Positions 22,137 through 33,955 of a stretch of DNA of 64,000 nucleotides are shown here, one piece after another; within the stretch, counting starts at the first letter, position 1, and each line of letters begins with the position of its first letter. The position numbers and the translations under genes were made by a program. The DNA is from Moraxellaceae bacterium (lineage in GTDB: Bacteria; Pseudomonadota; Gammaproteobacteria; Pseudomonadales; Moraxellaceae). The notes under the pieces were generated by a model, which made no database searches, was not told the origin of the DNA, and worked only from the letters and a program-made list of their open reading frames with translations. The stretch spans positions 124,001 through 188,000 of the forward strand of contig JAQZBP010000006.1 of assembly GCA_029237815.1 (NCBI GenBank), written 5' to 3'.

Positions 22137-23183
22137 ATGCAGTGGATGATCTACGGAGCCAATGGCTACACCGGCGAACTGATCGCGCGCGAAGCGAAGG
22201 CGCGCGGCCTCGCCCCCGTGCTCGCCGGCCGCAGCGCGGCGAAGGTCCGCCCGCTCGCCGCAGAACTCGGCGTCGAGCACCGCGCCTTCACGCTCGACGA
22301 GGCCCGCCAGGTGGACGAGGGCCTGCGCGGCGTCGGCCTCGTGCTGCACTGCGCCGGCCCCTTCTCGCAGACCAGCGCGCCGATGATCGAAGGCTGCCTG
22401 CGCGCAAAGGCGCACTACCTCGACATCACCGGCGAGATTTCCGTGTTCGAGCATGCGCATGCGCAGAACGATCGCGCCCGCGTCGCCGGCGTGGTGATCT
22501 GCCCGGGCGTCGGCTTCGACGTGATCCCCACCGACTGCGTCGCCGCGGCGCTGAAACGCGCGCTGCCCGACGCGACGCACCTGTCGCTGGGCTTCGATTC
22601 GCGCTCCGGCTTCTCGCCGGGCACGGCCAAGACGTCGGTGGAAGGCCTCGCCCAGGGCGGGCGCGTGCGCCGCAACGGCCGCATCGTCGAGGTGCCGCTG
22701 GCCTATGAAACCCGCCGCATCGATTTCGGCGACGGCGAAAAGCTGGCCATGACCATTCCCTGGGGCGACGTTGCCACCGCCTTCTACAGCACCGGCATCC
22801 CCAATATCGAGGTCTTCATTCCCGGTTCGCCGCGCCTGGTAAAGAACGCGAAGCGCGCCAACCACATCCGCTGGCTGCTCGGCCTGAAGCCGGTGCAGGC
22901 GCTGCTGAAGGCGCAGGCCGGCAAGGTGCAGGGGCCGGACGCCGCGGCGCGCGAGCGGCTGCCGACCTTCGTGTGGGGCGAGGCGCGCAATGCCCGTGGC
23001 GAGAAGCGCACGGCCCGGCTGCAGACCGCCAACGGCTATTCGCTGACGGTGACGGGCGCGCTGGCCGTGGTGCAGGCGCTGCTGACGCGGCAGGACCAGG
23101 GCGGCGCCTTCACGCCGTCCGGGCTGTTCGGCCCGGAGTTCGTTGAGACGCTGCCGGGCAGCGGCAAGATCGTCATCCGCTGA
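22137..23183 (+). CDS. Saccharopine-dehydrogenase-like NAD(P) oxidoreductase
   Basis: A 348-aa protein of the saccharopine dehydrogenase NAD(P)-binding family (COG3268, related to mycobacterial trans-acting enoyl reductase). The Rossmann fold starts at once with IYGANGYTGELIA, followed by VLAGRS for cofactor phosphate or ribose contacts. The catalytic-domain landmarks CAGPFSQTSAPMIEGCL and YLDITGE are present. Start: ATG at 22137 with GGGAGA 6 nt upstream; longer open frame to 21972 is GC-rich noise. The substrate is unknown. It stands alone and is convergent with the solute-binding gene pair. Confidence 0.88.
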   Translation: MQWMIYGANGYTGELIAREAKARGLAPVLAGRSAAKVRPLAAELGVEHRAFTLDEARQVDEGLRGVGLVLHCAGPFSQTSAPMIEGCLRAKAHYLDITGEISVFEHAHAQNDRARVAGVVICPGVGFDVIPTDCVAAALKRALPDATHLSLGFDSRSGFSPGTAKTSVEGLAQGGRVRRNGRIVEVPLAYETRRIDFGDGEKLAMTIPWGDVATAFYSTGIPNIEVFIPGSPRLVKNAKRANHIRWLLGLKPVQALLKAQAGKVQGPDAAARERLPTFVWGEARNARGEKRTARLQTANGYSLTVTGALAVVQALLTRQDQGGAFTPSGLFGPEFVETLPGSGKIVIR

Positions 23184-23200
23184 GCGGGCGCGGGCGGCGC

Positions 23201-23986
23201 TCACGCCGGCACGCGCGGGCGCGGCTTCGGGTCGCGCCGCGCCGGGCAGTCGACCCGTGGCGCGCGATACCCGAGGGCGGCCTCGGCCTCACGCTCCAGC
23301 GCCGCGATGCGCCCCGCCGCCCGCATCTGCTCCAGCGCCTGCTGCAGGCGCGGCACCAGCGCCGCATGCCGTCGGTTCAGGTAGTGAAAGACCGGCACCC
23401 CTTCCAGTGGCAGCTCCAGCAGGAACAGTTCCGTCCCGGGCAACTGCGCCAGCCTTTCCATGGCCACGATGCGCGCCGTCAGTACCACATCGATACGCCC
23501 GGCCTGCAGGCTGCGGATGAGATCATCCATCTCCGTGACAAGGGTCACCCGCATGCCCCGGGTCCGCCTTTCCAGGGAAATCGTCCCGCGCACGAAGCCG
23601 ATACGGTAGGACTCAAGGTCTTCCCAGCGCTGGATGCGCAGGCAGGGATCGCGCGCCAGCGCGACAAACCGGTAGTGGTTGATCGGCACCGGTACGCGCA
23701 CCAGGTCGGGATAGTCCTGCTCGATGCCGCCCACGCGGTGCAACTCGCCATCCACCCAGCCTGCGTTGGCGGCGAACAGCGACCGCTTGTGCGGAAAGAT
23801 CTCGACGTTGAAACGCAGGCCCAGCATCGCGTAGGCCTCGGCAAGCACTTGCACCGAAATACGCGTCAACGCCGTACTGCTCTGCGTCGAGAAGCGTAGT
23901 GGCTCGGCAGCGCCAACCGGCCAGGCCACCATCAAGAGCAGAACCAGGACGCAGCGCGCCGGCCGTCCCGTTGCCCGCGAACGCAT
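23201..23986 (-). CDS. Periplasmic solute-binding-like protein (SBP_bac_3 fold), copy 1
   Basis: A 261-aa secreted protein with a signal peptide (VLVLLLMVAWPVGAAEP) and a type II periplasmic binding fold. The order is strand-helix RFSTQSSTALTRISVQVLAEAYAMLG, a domain-crossing region, and IDVVLTARIVAMERL near residue 170. It resembles the amino-acid-binding family 3 proteins that often act as transport receptors or sensor inputs. No permease or ATPase genes are adjacent. It is 12 bp downstream of a paralogue on the same strand and so in an operon with it. The pair is divergent from a membrane hybrid kinase, suggesting a sensory role (inference). Confidence 0.75.
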   Translation of the reverse strand: MRSRATGRPARCVLVLLLMVAWPVGAAEPLRFSTQSSTALTRISVQVLAEAYAMLGLRFNVEIFPHKRSLFAANAGWVDGELHRVGGIEQDYPDLVRVPVPINHYRFVALARDPCLRIQRWEDLESYRIGFVRGTISLERRTRGMRVTLVTEMDDLIRSLQAGRIDVVLTARIVAMERLAQLPGTELFLLELPLEGVPVFHYLNRRHAALVPRLQQALEQMRAAGRIAALEREAEAALGYRAPRVDCPARRDPKPRPRVPA

Positions 23987-23998
23987 GACGCCGAATCG

Positions 23999-24886
23999 CT
24001 AGGACGCCGGCGCCGGCTGCAGGGGCACCGGCAGGGCAGGCAGGGGATCGCCACGCTCCAGGCGCGCCGCGACGTCCATGCGGATGGCCCGGATGCGGCC
24101 ACTGCGCTGCATCTTTTCCAGGGCGACACGCAATTGCGGCACCAGGGCCTCGTGGCGTTTGTGCAGGTAGTGATAGAGCGGCGCTGTATCGAGCTGCGTC
24201 AGGCTGGCCGGCAGGTCGCGATACGCCGGTGCGCGCAGCGCGGCCATGAGGTCGAGGCGGTCGGCCACCACCACGTCCAGACGGCCGCGGTCGAGCATGG
24301 CGATCAGCTGGTCGAGCCGGTCGAGCCGGATGACGTCCATGCCCGCCGTCTGGCGCTCGTACAGCACGAAGCCGCGCTGCACGCCGATGCGGAAGGCGGT
24401 CAGGCTGTACCAGTCGCCAATCTGGATCTCGGGCCGCGCCGTCATCGCCATGACCTCCGTCATGTTGATGGGCACCAGTACGCGCCGCAGGTCCGGTGCC
24501 AGCCGCTCGATGCCGGCGATGCGGTGCAGTGCACCATCCACGGCGCCACGACTGGCCGCGCTGAGGGAACTCGGCACCGTGTAGCGCACGAGGACAAAGG
24601 GCTGGCCGATGGCGTCATAGGCTTCCTTCATCACGAGCACCGACACCAGCGTCAAAGGAGTCATCTCCGGACAGCTGATGCTCAGAGGTGCGGCTGCCGC
24701 GCTGCGCGGCAGCAGCAGGGCCAGGCAACCGCACAGCACCAGGAATCGCCACCCCTTGCGGTGCGGTGCGGCGCGCACCGGCCACGCCGGCGCTGTCGCG
24801 ACAGCCGTCCGGACTGGCGTCGGCACCGCGACGCCGCCACTCCCGCCGCCATTGCCTGCGCGTGCGGAGTTATCTGCAGTTTTCAT
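23999..24886 (-). CDS. Periplasmic solute-binding-like protein (SBP_bac_3 fold), copy 2
   Basis: A 295-aa paralogue of the downstream gene, sharing the pattern DGALHRIAGIERLAPDLRRV / DGELHRVGGIEQDYPDLVRV and the C-terminal YHYLHKRHEALVPQL block. The N-terminus has a long Gly/Ala/Pro-rich lead of about 45 residues before a hydrophobic stretch FLVLCGCLALLLPRSAAAA. The true start may therefore be internal. It is the first gene of a two-gene operon and is divergent from the kinase at 25093, with a shared 206-bp upstream region. It is probably exported. Ligand unknown. Confidence 0.72.
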   Translation of the reverse strand: MKTADNSARAGNGGGSGGVAVPTPVRTAVATAPAWPVRAAPHRKGWRFLVLCGCLALLLPRSAAAAPLSISCPEMTPLTLVSVLVMKEAYDAIGQPFVLVRYTVPSSLSAASRGAVDGALHRIAGIERLAPDLRRVLVPINMTEVMAMTARPEIQIGDWYSLTAFRIGVQRGFVLYERQTAGMDVIRLDRLDQLIAMLDRGRLDVVVADRLDLMAALRAPAYRDLPASLTQLDTAPLYHYLHKRHEALVPQLRVALEKMQRSGRIRAIRMDVAARLERGDPLPALPVPLQPAPAS

Positions 24887-25092
24887 TACCGATCCACACC
24901 CGGTGACACTGATGCCTTAAGCCAAGCGCAGGCCGGTGGATTTGCAAGCCGCACGATCGGCATTGCCGGGAGCGTCCTGTGCAATGGCGTCCGCCGCCGG
25001 TGAATACCGCTACCGCAAGCGCATTGACCCATTACCCGTTGTTTCAGCTGTGCGACATACCTTCACACGTTCAACGTCACGAGGCTGTCAGC

Positions 25093-27417
<2,325 letters not shown>

Positions 27418-27435
27418 CGCCCCGCGCGGCACGAT

Positions 27436-27534
<99 letters not shown>

Positions 27535-27716
27535 AGCTGCCGTTGCCACCCGTCCGTCGGCCAACCGCCGCCCGCCGGCGCCGCTCTGCCGGCTGGCGCA
27601 CAGTTTGTGGACAGGCCGCATTGAGCTGGCCACCGATTCGGGTGCAGCATCCGGCTCAACAACAAGATGCGCCGGCCCCGGCCCCGCCCGCCAGGCGCAC
27701 CGCAAGCAGGACGCCC

Positions 27717-29525
27717 ATGACCCTTTTTCTCCGCCTTGCCGCCATGCTCTGGCTGCTGCTCGCCGGCAGCGCCCATGCCGCCATCGCCATCGGCGACGGG
27801 CAGGTTTCCGCCCCCGCCGGCCAGGCCCTGCAGTACCTGCGCGACGACACCCACCGCCTCAGCCTGGCCGACGTGCGCGGCCTGCCCGCGAGCGCCTGGG
27901 ACCGCAACCAGGCGGACATCTTCAACCAGGGCTACAGCAGCGCCACCTGGTGGCTGCGGGTGGAAGTACGCAACGACCGCGCCGACAGCGACCGCCAGCT
28001 GCTGGAGATCGCCTATCCGGTGCTCGACGACCTCGAGGTCTGGGTCTTCGACGGCGCCCGCCTCGACAGCCACTTCCCGCTTGGCGAGCGCCTGCCCTTC
28101 GCCACCCGCCCGCTCCGCCACCGCAACTTCCTCATCCCGCTGCACCTGGCCCCCGGCGCCACGGAAACCGTGCTGATGCGGGTGCGCTCGACCAGCGCCA
28201 TCCAGCTCCCGGTCACGCTGTGGCAGGCCGACGCCCATGGCGCCCAGGACCAGTCGCGCCTGATCTGGCACGGCGTGTACTTCGGCACCCTGGCGGTGAT
28301 GGCGATCTACAACCTGTTCGTCTTCCTGGTACTGCGCGATCGCACCTACCTCTATTACGTGCTGTGCGTGCTCAGCATGGGGACCTTCCTCGGCAGCCTG
28401 AACGGCCTCGCCTTCCAGTACCTCTGGCCCACCGCCACCACCTGGACCAACCAGGCCCTCAACGTGCTGCTGTCCAGCGTCGTGCTCTTCGGCGCGTTCT
28501 TCGCCACGCGCCTGCTGCGCCTGCGCGAACACCTGCCGCTGCTGCACCACGGCATGCTCGGGCTCGCGGTACTGGCCGGGCTCATCATCACGGCCACCCT
28601 GGTGACGCCCGAGGCCAACTTCATCCGCACGGTGATCGTCGTCGCCTTCATCAGCTGCCTGGTCCTGCTCGTGGCCGGCGTGCTGCGCTGGCGCCAGGGC
28701 GACAGCACGGCGCGGCTCTACACCTTCGCCTGGAGCGCCTGGCTGTTCGGCGGCATCCTGCTCGCGCTCAACAAGTTCGGCCTGCTGCCGCAGAACGCCT
28801 TCACCGAGAACGCGGTGCAGTTCGGCTCCGCCATCGAGGTCATCCTGCTGTCCTTTGCACTCGCCGAGCGCATCAACGTGGAGCGCCAGCTGCGCTTCGA
28901 GGCGCAGCATCTGGCGCTGGCCACGCAACGCCAGGCCAACGAGACCCTGGAATTGCGCGTGCAGGAGCGCACCGAAGCGCTGGAGGACGCCAACCGCCAG
29001 CTTGCCGAGCTCTCCACCACCGACGCGCTCACCGGCCTGCGCAACCGCCGCCACCTCGACGAGCGCCTGCGCGAGGAGTTCACGCGCTGCCACCGCCACC
29101 GTCATTCGCTGGCCGTGCTGCTGCTCGACATCGACCACTTCAAGCGCTTCAACGACACGCACGGCCATGCCGTGGGCGACGACTGCCTGCGCCAAGTGGC
29201 GATCGCCCTGCGCGACTGCCTGCGCGACACCACCGACCACTTCGCGCGCTACGGCGGCGAGGAGTTCTGCGTGCTGCTGCCGGAGACCGACGCGGAAGGT
29301 GCGCGCATCGTCGCCGAGCGCGTGCGCCAGGCGGTCGCGACGCTGCCCTTCGAGGTGAACGGTCGCCGCGTGCCGGTCACCGTGAGCGTCGGCGTGGCGG
29401 CGCAGGTGCCGGAGCGCATCGACGGCGAGGCCGCCCTGGTGGCGGCGGCCGATGCCGCGCTCTACCTGTCCAAGGGCGAGGGCCGCAATTGCGTCACGGT
29501 GGCAGGCGCCGCGGCATCCGTCTGA
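27717..29525 (+). CDS. 7TMR-DISM diguanylate cyclase (GGDEF)
   Basis: A 602-aa membrane protein. It has a signal peptide ([15 protein letters not shown]), an extracellular 7TMR-DISM sensor domain (about 25-170, with WWLRVEV), seven hydrophobic helices (about 185-390), a coiled coil and a C-terminal GGDEF domain with GGEEF at residues 513-517. It should make c-di-GMP from two GTP. The inhibitory-site arginine (RxxD) that normally lies before RYGGEEF is replaced: the aligned positions read DTTD. Product feedback may therefore be weak. The ATG at 27717 has AGCAGGA upstream. The upstream open frame runs into the hexamer array. Confidence 0.93.
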   Translation: MTLFLRLAAMLWLLLAGSAHAAIAIGDGQVSAPAGQALQYLRDDTHRLSLADVRGLPASAWDRNQADIFNQGYSSATWWLRVEVRNDRADSDRQLLEIAYPVLDDLEVWVFDGARLDSHFPLGERLPFATRPLRHRNFLIPLHLAPGATETVLMRVRSTSAIQLPVTLWQADAHGAQDQSRLIWHGVYFGTLAVMAIYNLFVFLVLRDRTYLYYVLCVLSMGTFLGSLNGLAFQYLWPTATTWTNQALNVLLSSVVLFGAFFATRLLRLREHLPLLHHGMLGLAVLAGLIITATLVTPEANFIRTVIVVAFISCLVLLVAGVLRWRQGDSTARLYTFAWSAWLFGGILLALNKFGLLPQNAFTENAVQFGSAIEVILLSFALAERINVERQLRFEAQHLALATQRQANETLELRVQERTEALEDANRQLAELSTTDALTGLRNRRHLDERLREEFTRCHRHRHSLAVLLLDIDHFKRFNDTHGHAVGDDCLRQVAIALRDCLRDTTDHFARYGGEEFCVLLPETDAEGARIVAERVRQAVATLPFEVNGRRVPVTVSVGVAAQVPERIDGEAALVAAADAALYLSKGEGRNCVTVAGAAASV

Positions 29526-29564
29526 GGGCCTGCATTTATCCTGTATGTTTTCCGGGCAAGGGCC

Positions 29565-29570
29565 GATAAT
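29565..29570 (+). promoter_or_regulatory. -10 element of rhlE
   Basis: GATAAT followed by CGCGCCC is a good -10 with a GC-rich discriminator, 35 bp before the TTG proposed as the rhlE start. No good -35 is visible at the right spacing. If used, transcripts would begin near 29577, which rules out the upstream ATG at 29545 as the main start. Confidence 0.45.
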
Positions 29571-29604
29571 CGCGCCCTTCATCAGCCCTACCCCGGAATT
29601 TCCC

Positions 29605-31149
29605 TTGTCCCAAGCGTTTGCGGCCCTCGGCCTCTCCCCCGCCATCGTCCGTGCCATCGACGAAAGCGGCTACACCATCCCCACCCCCATCCAGACCGAA
29701 GCGGTGCCCGCCGTGCTCGCCGGCCGCGACCTGCTCGCCGCCGCCCAGACCGGCACCGGCAAGACCGCCGGCTTCACGCTGCCGCTGCTGCAGCGGCTCT
29801 CGCAACACGACTTCGCGAAATCCAATGCGAAAGCGAAGATCCGCGTGCTCATCCTCACGCCGACGCGCGAACTCGCCGCCCAGGTGGAAGAGTCCGTGCG
29901 CACCTACGGCAAGTACCTCGACATCCGCTCGCTGGTGATCTTCGGCGGCGTGAACATCAATCCGCAGAAAGAAAAGCTGAACCGCCGCGTCGACATCCTG
30001 GTGGCGACGCCGGGCCGCCTGCTCGACCTCGCCGGGCAGAAGGCACTCGACTTCAGCGGCATCGAGACGCTGGTGCTGGACGAAGCCGACCGCATGCTCG
30101 ACATGGGCTTCATCCGCGACATCCGCCGCATCCTGCCGCTGCTGCCGCCGAAGCGGCAGAACCTGCTGTTCTCCGCCACCTTCTCCGACGAGATCAAGCA
30201 GCTCGCCGGCACCATCCTGCACGACCCGGTGCATATCGAAGTGGCGCGCCGCAACGCGCCCGCCGAGCTCGTCACGCAGGTGGTGCACCCGGTCGACCGC
30301 GAGCGCAAGCGCGAGCTGCTGGAAAAACTCATCAAGGACGGCAAGTGGACGCAGGTGCTGGTCTTCACCCGCACCAAGCACGGCGCCAACCGGCTCTCCG
30401 AGCAGCTCAACAAGGGCGGCATCAGCGCCATGCCCATCCACGGCAACAAGAGCCAGAGCGCGCGCGAGCGGGCGCTCAGCGAATTCAAGGGCGGCACGCT
30501 GCGCGTGCTGGTCGCCACCGACATCGCCGCGCGCGGCATCGACATCGATGCGCTGCCGCACGTGGTGAACTACGAGCTGCCCAACGTGCCGGAAGACTAT
30601 GTGCACCGCATCGGCCGCACCGGCCGCGCGGGCGCCGAAGGCGAGGCCATGTCGCTGGTGTGCGTGGACGAGCTCAAGCTGCTCGCCGACATCGAGAAGC
30701 TGATGAAGCGCAAGCTGGAGTCGGTGGTGATTCCCGGCTTCGAGCCGGACCCGAACGCCGTGCCGGAACCGATCCGCAAGGTGCGCGAGCCGCGCGCGCC
30801 GGGCCGTGGCCAGGGCAGCGGCCGTAGCGCCGGCGGTGGCGGTCAAGGCGCCGGTCGTGGCCGTGGCGGCGCGCCGGCGTCCGGCAAGGGCGGTGGCGGT
30901 GGCGGTGGCGGTGGCGGTGGCGGTGGCGGCCAGCGCAGTGGCAATGCACCGCAGGGCAACAAGGCCGGCGGCGGCGCCCCCGGCAAAAAGCCGCAGCCGG
31001 CGCGTGCGCCGCAAGGCAATCGCGCCCCGGGCGGCGACGTGGACGGCAATCGCGCGCCGCGCCCTGCCGCGGCCAACGGCAACGCCGCGCCGGGCAATAA
31101 TGCCGGCGCGCGCCGCCGGCGCCGCCCGACGGCCAGCTCCGGCGCGTGA
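29605..31149 (+). CDS. rhlE: DEAD-box RNA helicase RhlE
   Basis: A 514-aa ATP-dependent RNA helicase. Motifs in order: Q motif ([12 protein letters not shown]), motif I AQTGTGKT, Ia PTRELAAQ, Ib [50 protein letters not shown]. The ~115-residue C-terminal tail is Gly/Arg/Pro-rich and disordered, typical of RhlE and likely to bind RNA non-specifically. Part of it is encoded by a GGTGGC hexamer repeat. Start choice: TTG at 29605 gives [14 protein letters not shown], which fits the family N-terminus, and the GATAAT box lies upstream of it; ATG at 29545 is the alternative. A strong terminator follows at 31367. Confidence 0.95.
   Translation: MSQAFAALGLSPAIVRAIDESGYTIPTPIQTEAVPAVLAGRDLLAAAQTGTGKTAGFTLPLLQRLSQHDFAKSNAKAKIRVLILTPTRELAAQVEESVRTYGKYLDIRSLVIFGGVNINPQKEKLNRRVDILVATPGRLLDLAGQKALDFSGIETLVLDEADRMLDMGFIRDIRRILPLLPPKRQNLLFSATFSDEIKQLAGTILHDPVHIEVARRNAPAELVTQVVHPVDRERKRELLEKLIKDGKWTQVLVFTRTKHGANRLSEQLNKGGISAMPIHGNKSQSARERALSEFKGGTLRVLVATDIAARGIDIDALPHVVNYELPNVPEDYVHRIGRTGRAGAEGEAMSLVCVDELKLLADIEKLMKRKLESVVIPGFEPDPNAVPEPIRKVREPRAPGRGQGSGRSAGGGGQGAGRGRGGAPASGKGGGGGGGGGGGGGGQRSGNAPQGNKAGGGAPGKKPQPARAPQGNRAPGGDVDGNRAPRPAAANGNAAPGNNAGARRRRRPTASSGA
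30889..30930 (+). repeat. Hexanucleotide repeat (GGCGGT)7 in the rhlE tail
   Basis: Seven GGCGGT-type units encode a poly-Gly run within the disordered tail. Like the dnaE2 repeat, its length is a multiple of three and it is tolerated in frame. Confidence 0.9.
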
Positions 31150-31156
31150 GTTCACG

Positions 31157-31403
31157 GGGGCGCAGGGCATCGCCTGTGCCCCGTGCCCGCCCCCTGCGCA
31201 TGCCGACCGCCACGACGATTGCGTCCCTTGCTCATGAACGCAGTCGCCGGCCCGACGGCAGCGACACTCAAGACCTTCGGGAAGGTCGAGTACGTCAGCG
31301 CGAATTCCTGATCGCGCTGCGATAAGGCGGAGCGTGCCATGCGCACGCCGAAAGCCTGCGGCAATTAAAAGGGCGGAGTTGAAAACTCCGCCCTTTTTTG
31401 CAT
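31157..31403 (+). ncRNA. Candidate structured RNA or long 3' UTR after rhlE
   Basis: The gap after rhlE carries consecutive hairpins. GGGGCGCAGG/CCTGTGCCCC spans 31157-31182 (10 bp with one G-U). GACCTT-CGGG-AAGGTC spans 31272-31287. CAGCGCGA/TCGCGCTG spans 31296-31319 (perfect 8 bp). CGTGC/GCACG lies near 31333. All precede an excellent intrinsic terminator. No ORF fits. It could be an independent sRNA or a long structured 3' UTR processed from the rhlE mRNA. No clear promoter was found inside it. Confidence 0.4.
31367..31403 (+). terminator. Strong intrinsic terminator
   Basis: AAAAGGGCGGAGTT (31367-31380) pairs with AACTCCGCCCTTTT (31384-31397) around a GAA loop, a perfect 14-bp stem continuing into a T-run. 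The flanking A-run makes it work in both directions. Confidence 0.93.
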
Positions 31404-31609
31404 TTTGTGCCGGCACTGTCTGCCTCGGCTCGCCCATTCGACGAAGTAGCCAGCTGCGGCTATCGGGCGATACGCGGATGTGAGCGGCATTGCCGCGCAG
31501 CTCGGCCTGGCCGTGTTCGCGAATCTGGCAGCGCGGCTGCCCGCGCCGGATCCATTTTCCTGCCCACCTTCATCCTGCACCCGCTCTGGCGCCTGCTATC
31601 GTTTCCTGA

Positions 31610-33796
31610 ATGGACGACAAGGACTCCACGCCAAGGGAAACAGTTCGCCAGGCGGCATTGCGTGCGCTGAAAGTTCCTGACCTTCCCCCCATCGGTGAGC
31701 TCGACCGCATCACGCGCCTGGCGCTGCGTTTGTTCAACGTTCCGGTCTCGACCGTGTCGCTGATCGACAGTACGCGTGCCTGGCTGTCTTCGCGACTGGA
31801 TCCGGACGCTCCCACACCCGCCCGGGAAATCACCTTCTATGGCCATACCATTCGCGAGAACAACCTGCTGGTGCTGCCCCAGGCGCATGCCGAATCGCGC
31901 TTCCACAACGTTCCGCTCGCCATCGACCAGCCGAAGACGTTCTATTATTCCGGCCATCCCATCCGCTCCCGCGAGGGGCATGTGCTGGGCACGCTCTGCA
32001 TCGGCGACGACCATCCGCTTGATCTCAGCCCCGAGGACAACGATCTGCTCCAGGACCTCGCCGCCCTGGCCGAGCATTATTTCCAGCGCCTGGAGTTCGG
32101 TTCGCAGGTGCAGGCGATCCGCGAGGACTATCTGAAAACCGAATCGCTTTTCGAAACCTTTTTTACCCGCGCCGCAGTGGGCATCGCCGTGCTCTCGCCG
32201 ACGGGGGAATGGCTGCGCGTGAACCGCAAGCTCTGCGACACGCTCGACTACAACGAGGAGCAGCTCGTCGGCCATCGCCTCCAGGAGATCACGCATCCGG
32301 AGGACCTGAAGTCAGACTTCGACCACATCGGACGACTGCTGACCGGCCAGATTCCGGATTTCACGATGGAGAAACGCTTCCGGCGCGGCGACGGCATCTT
32401 CACCTGGGTGTCGGTGACGGTGGCCCTGGTGCGGGACGAGGCTGACCAGCCGCTCTATTTCGCGCTGGTGCTGCAGTGCATCGATACGCGCAAGGGGCTG
32501 GAGGAGGAAGTCCGCAAGGCCCAGCGCGAGCTCGAGGCGCGCGTGGCGCAGCGCACGGCCGAACTGCTTGCGGCCAGTCGCGCCGCCGCCGCGGCACGGC
32601 TCGAGGCCGAGAAGGCCAACCAGGTGAAGTCGGAGTTCCTCGCCACCATGAGCCATGAAATCCGCACGCCGCTGAATGCCGTGATCGGGCTCAACAGCCT
32701 GCTGATCAACAGCCCGCTCAACGCGGAGCAGCGCCAGCAGGTCGAGCTGGCCCGCCAGGCCGGCGAGAACCTGCTGCAACTGATCAACGACTTCCTGGAT
32801 TTCACCAAGATCGAAGGCGGCTTCGTGGAGCTCGAGCGGCTGCCTTTCGCGCCGGAGACGGTGCTGAACGAAACCCTCGCGCTGGTGCGCGACAGCGTCG
32901 ACCACAAGGGGGTCGGACTGCTCAGCGAGATTGTCGCGCCATCGCAGCTTGAGGGTGATCCGTCGCGGCTGCGCCAGATCCTGCTCAACCTGCTCTCCAA
33001 CGCCGTCAAGTTCACCACGCAGGGGCAGATCGTGCTGCGCTGCCACGAAATCGCCGGCCCTGGACGGGAGCCGGCGCAGGATGGCCAGCCATCTCCGCCG
33101 CAGCGCGAGCCCGACGGCGTTACCTGGCTGCGGATGGAGGTGGCGGACACCGGCATCGGCATTCCGCCCGACCAGCAGCAGGATCTGTTCATGCCCTTCA
33201 CCCAGGGCGACTCCTCCACCACACGGCGCTTTGGCGGCACCGGCCTCGGCCTTGCCATCTGCGCCGAGCTCACGCACCTCATGGGGGGCCGTATCGGCGT
33301 ACGGAGCACGCCCGGCCAGGGCAGCCTGTTTTGGGTGGAGCTACCCTTCCGACGCTCGCAAAACCGCCCCGCGGATACACCGGCCGACCTCCCCGCGGCA
33401 GACGCAGACGCCTTTGCCTCCGGCGAATGTCACGTGCTGCTGGTGGAAGACAACCCGACCAACCAGCTCATGACCCAGACCATGCTGACGCGCATGGGCT
33501 GCGACGTGGATGTGGCGGCCAATGGCCTGGAGGCGGTGACGAGCTGCCAGCGCGAGCCCTACGACCTGGTGCTGATGGATTGCGATATGCCGCTCATGGA
33601 CGGCTACGCCGCCACCCGCACCATCCGCGAGCAGCAGGGCCCCAACCAGGATGTGCCGATCGTGGCGCTGACCGCCGCGGCCATCAGCGGCGACCGCGAG
33701 AAGTGCCTGGCCGCCGGCATGGACGACTATCTCGCCAAGCCCATCCGCCTGCGCGAGCTGGACCGCACAGTGCACCGGCTGATGCGCCGGCACTGA
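31610..33796 (+). CDS. Hybrid histidine kinase, GAF-PAS-HisKA-HATPase-REC
   Basis: A 728-aa soluble sensor kinase with a GAF domain (about 15-165, IRSREGHVLGTLCIGD), one PAS domain (about 175-295), a coiled coil, HisKA with His349 in [10 protein letters not shown], HATPase ([13 protein letters not shown]) and a receiver with Asp657 in LMDCDMPLMDG. No HPt or output domain. It is the shorter paralogue of the kinase at 15909 (one PAS instead of two). The ATG at 31610 lacks a good ribosome site. A GCGGGT hexamer array starts 25 bp after its stop. Confidence 0.93.
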   Translation: MDDKDSTPRETVRQAALRALKVPDLPPIGELDRITRLALRLFNVPVSTVSLIDSTRAWLSSRLDPDAPTPAREITFYGHTIRENNLLVLPQAHAESRFHNVPLAIDQPKTFYYSGHPIRSREGHVLGTLCIGDDHPLDLSPEDNDLLQDLAALAEHYFQRLEFGSQVQAIREDYLKTESLFETFFTRAAVGIAVLSPTGEWLRVNRKLCDTLDYNEEQLVGHRLQEITHPEDLKSDFDHIGRLLTGQIPDFTMEKRFRRGDGIFTWVSVTVALVRDEADQPLYFALVLQCIDTRKGLEEEVRKAQRELEARVAQRTAELLAASRAAAAARLEAEKANQVKSEFLATMSHEIRTPLNAVIGLNSLLINSPLNAEQRQQVELARQAGENLLQLINDFLDFTKIEGGFVELERLPFAPETVLNETLALVRDSVDHKGVGLLSEIVAPSQLEGDPSRLRQILLNLLSNAVKFTTQGQIVLRCHEIAGPGREPAQDGQPSPPQREPDGVTWLRMEVADTGIGIPPDQQQDLFMPFTQGDSSTTRRFGGTGLGLAICAELTHLMGGRIGVRSTPGQGSLFWVELPFRRSQNRPADTPADLPAADADAFASGECHVLLVEDNPTNQLMTQTMLTRMGCDVDVAANGLEAVTSCQREPYDLVLMDCDMPLMDGYAATRTIREQQGPNQDVPIVALTAAAISGDREKCLAAGMDDYLAKPIRLRELDRTVHRLMRRH

Positions 33797-33821
33797 GTAC
33801 GGTGCTGTTGCTGTTGCTTTT

Positions 33822-33869
33822 GCGGGTGCGGGTGCGGGTGCGGGTGCGGGTGCGGGTGCGGGTGCGGGT
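33822..33869 (+). repeat. Hexanucleotide tandem array (GCGGGT)8
   Basis: Eight perfect GCGGGT units lie between the kinase stop (33796) and the convergent nucleotidyltransferase stop (33956). It is preceded by CTGTTGCTGTTGC, itself a short imperfect repeat. Confidence 0.95.
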
Positions 33870-33955
33870 GCGGCGCCTTATCCGCTCCGGCGCGGCTACG
33901 CAACCTGGAACGGCGCGTCGGCCGCCCGGACGCAACGCGGTGGCGGTGCGCCGTG

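Noticed and set aside
29545..29604. Upstream ATG as the rhlE start
   Set aside because: The likely -10 box GATAAT (29565-29570) lies inside this extension, and family N-termini align with the TTG at 29605. Kept as an alternative.
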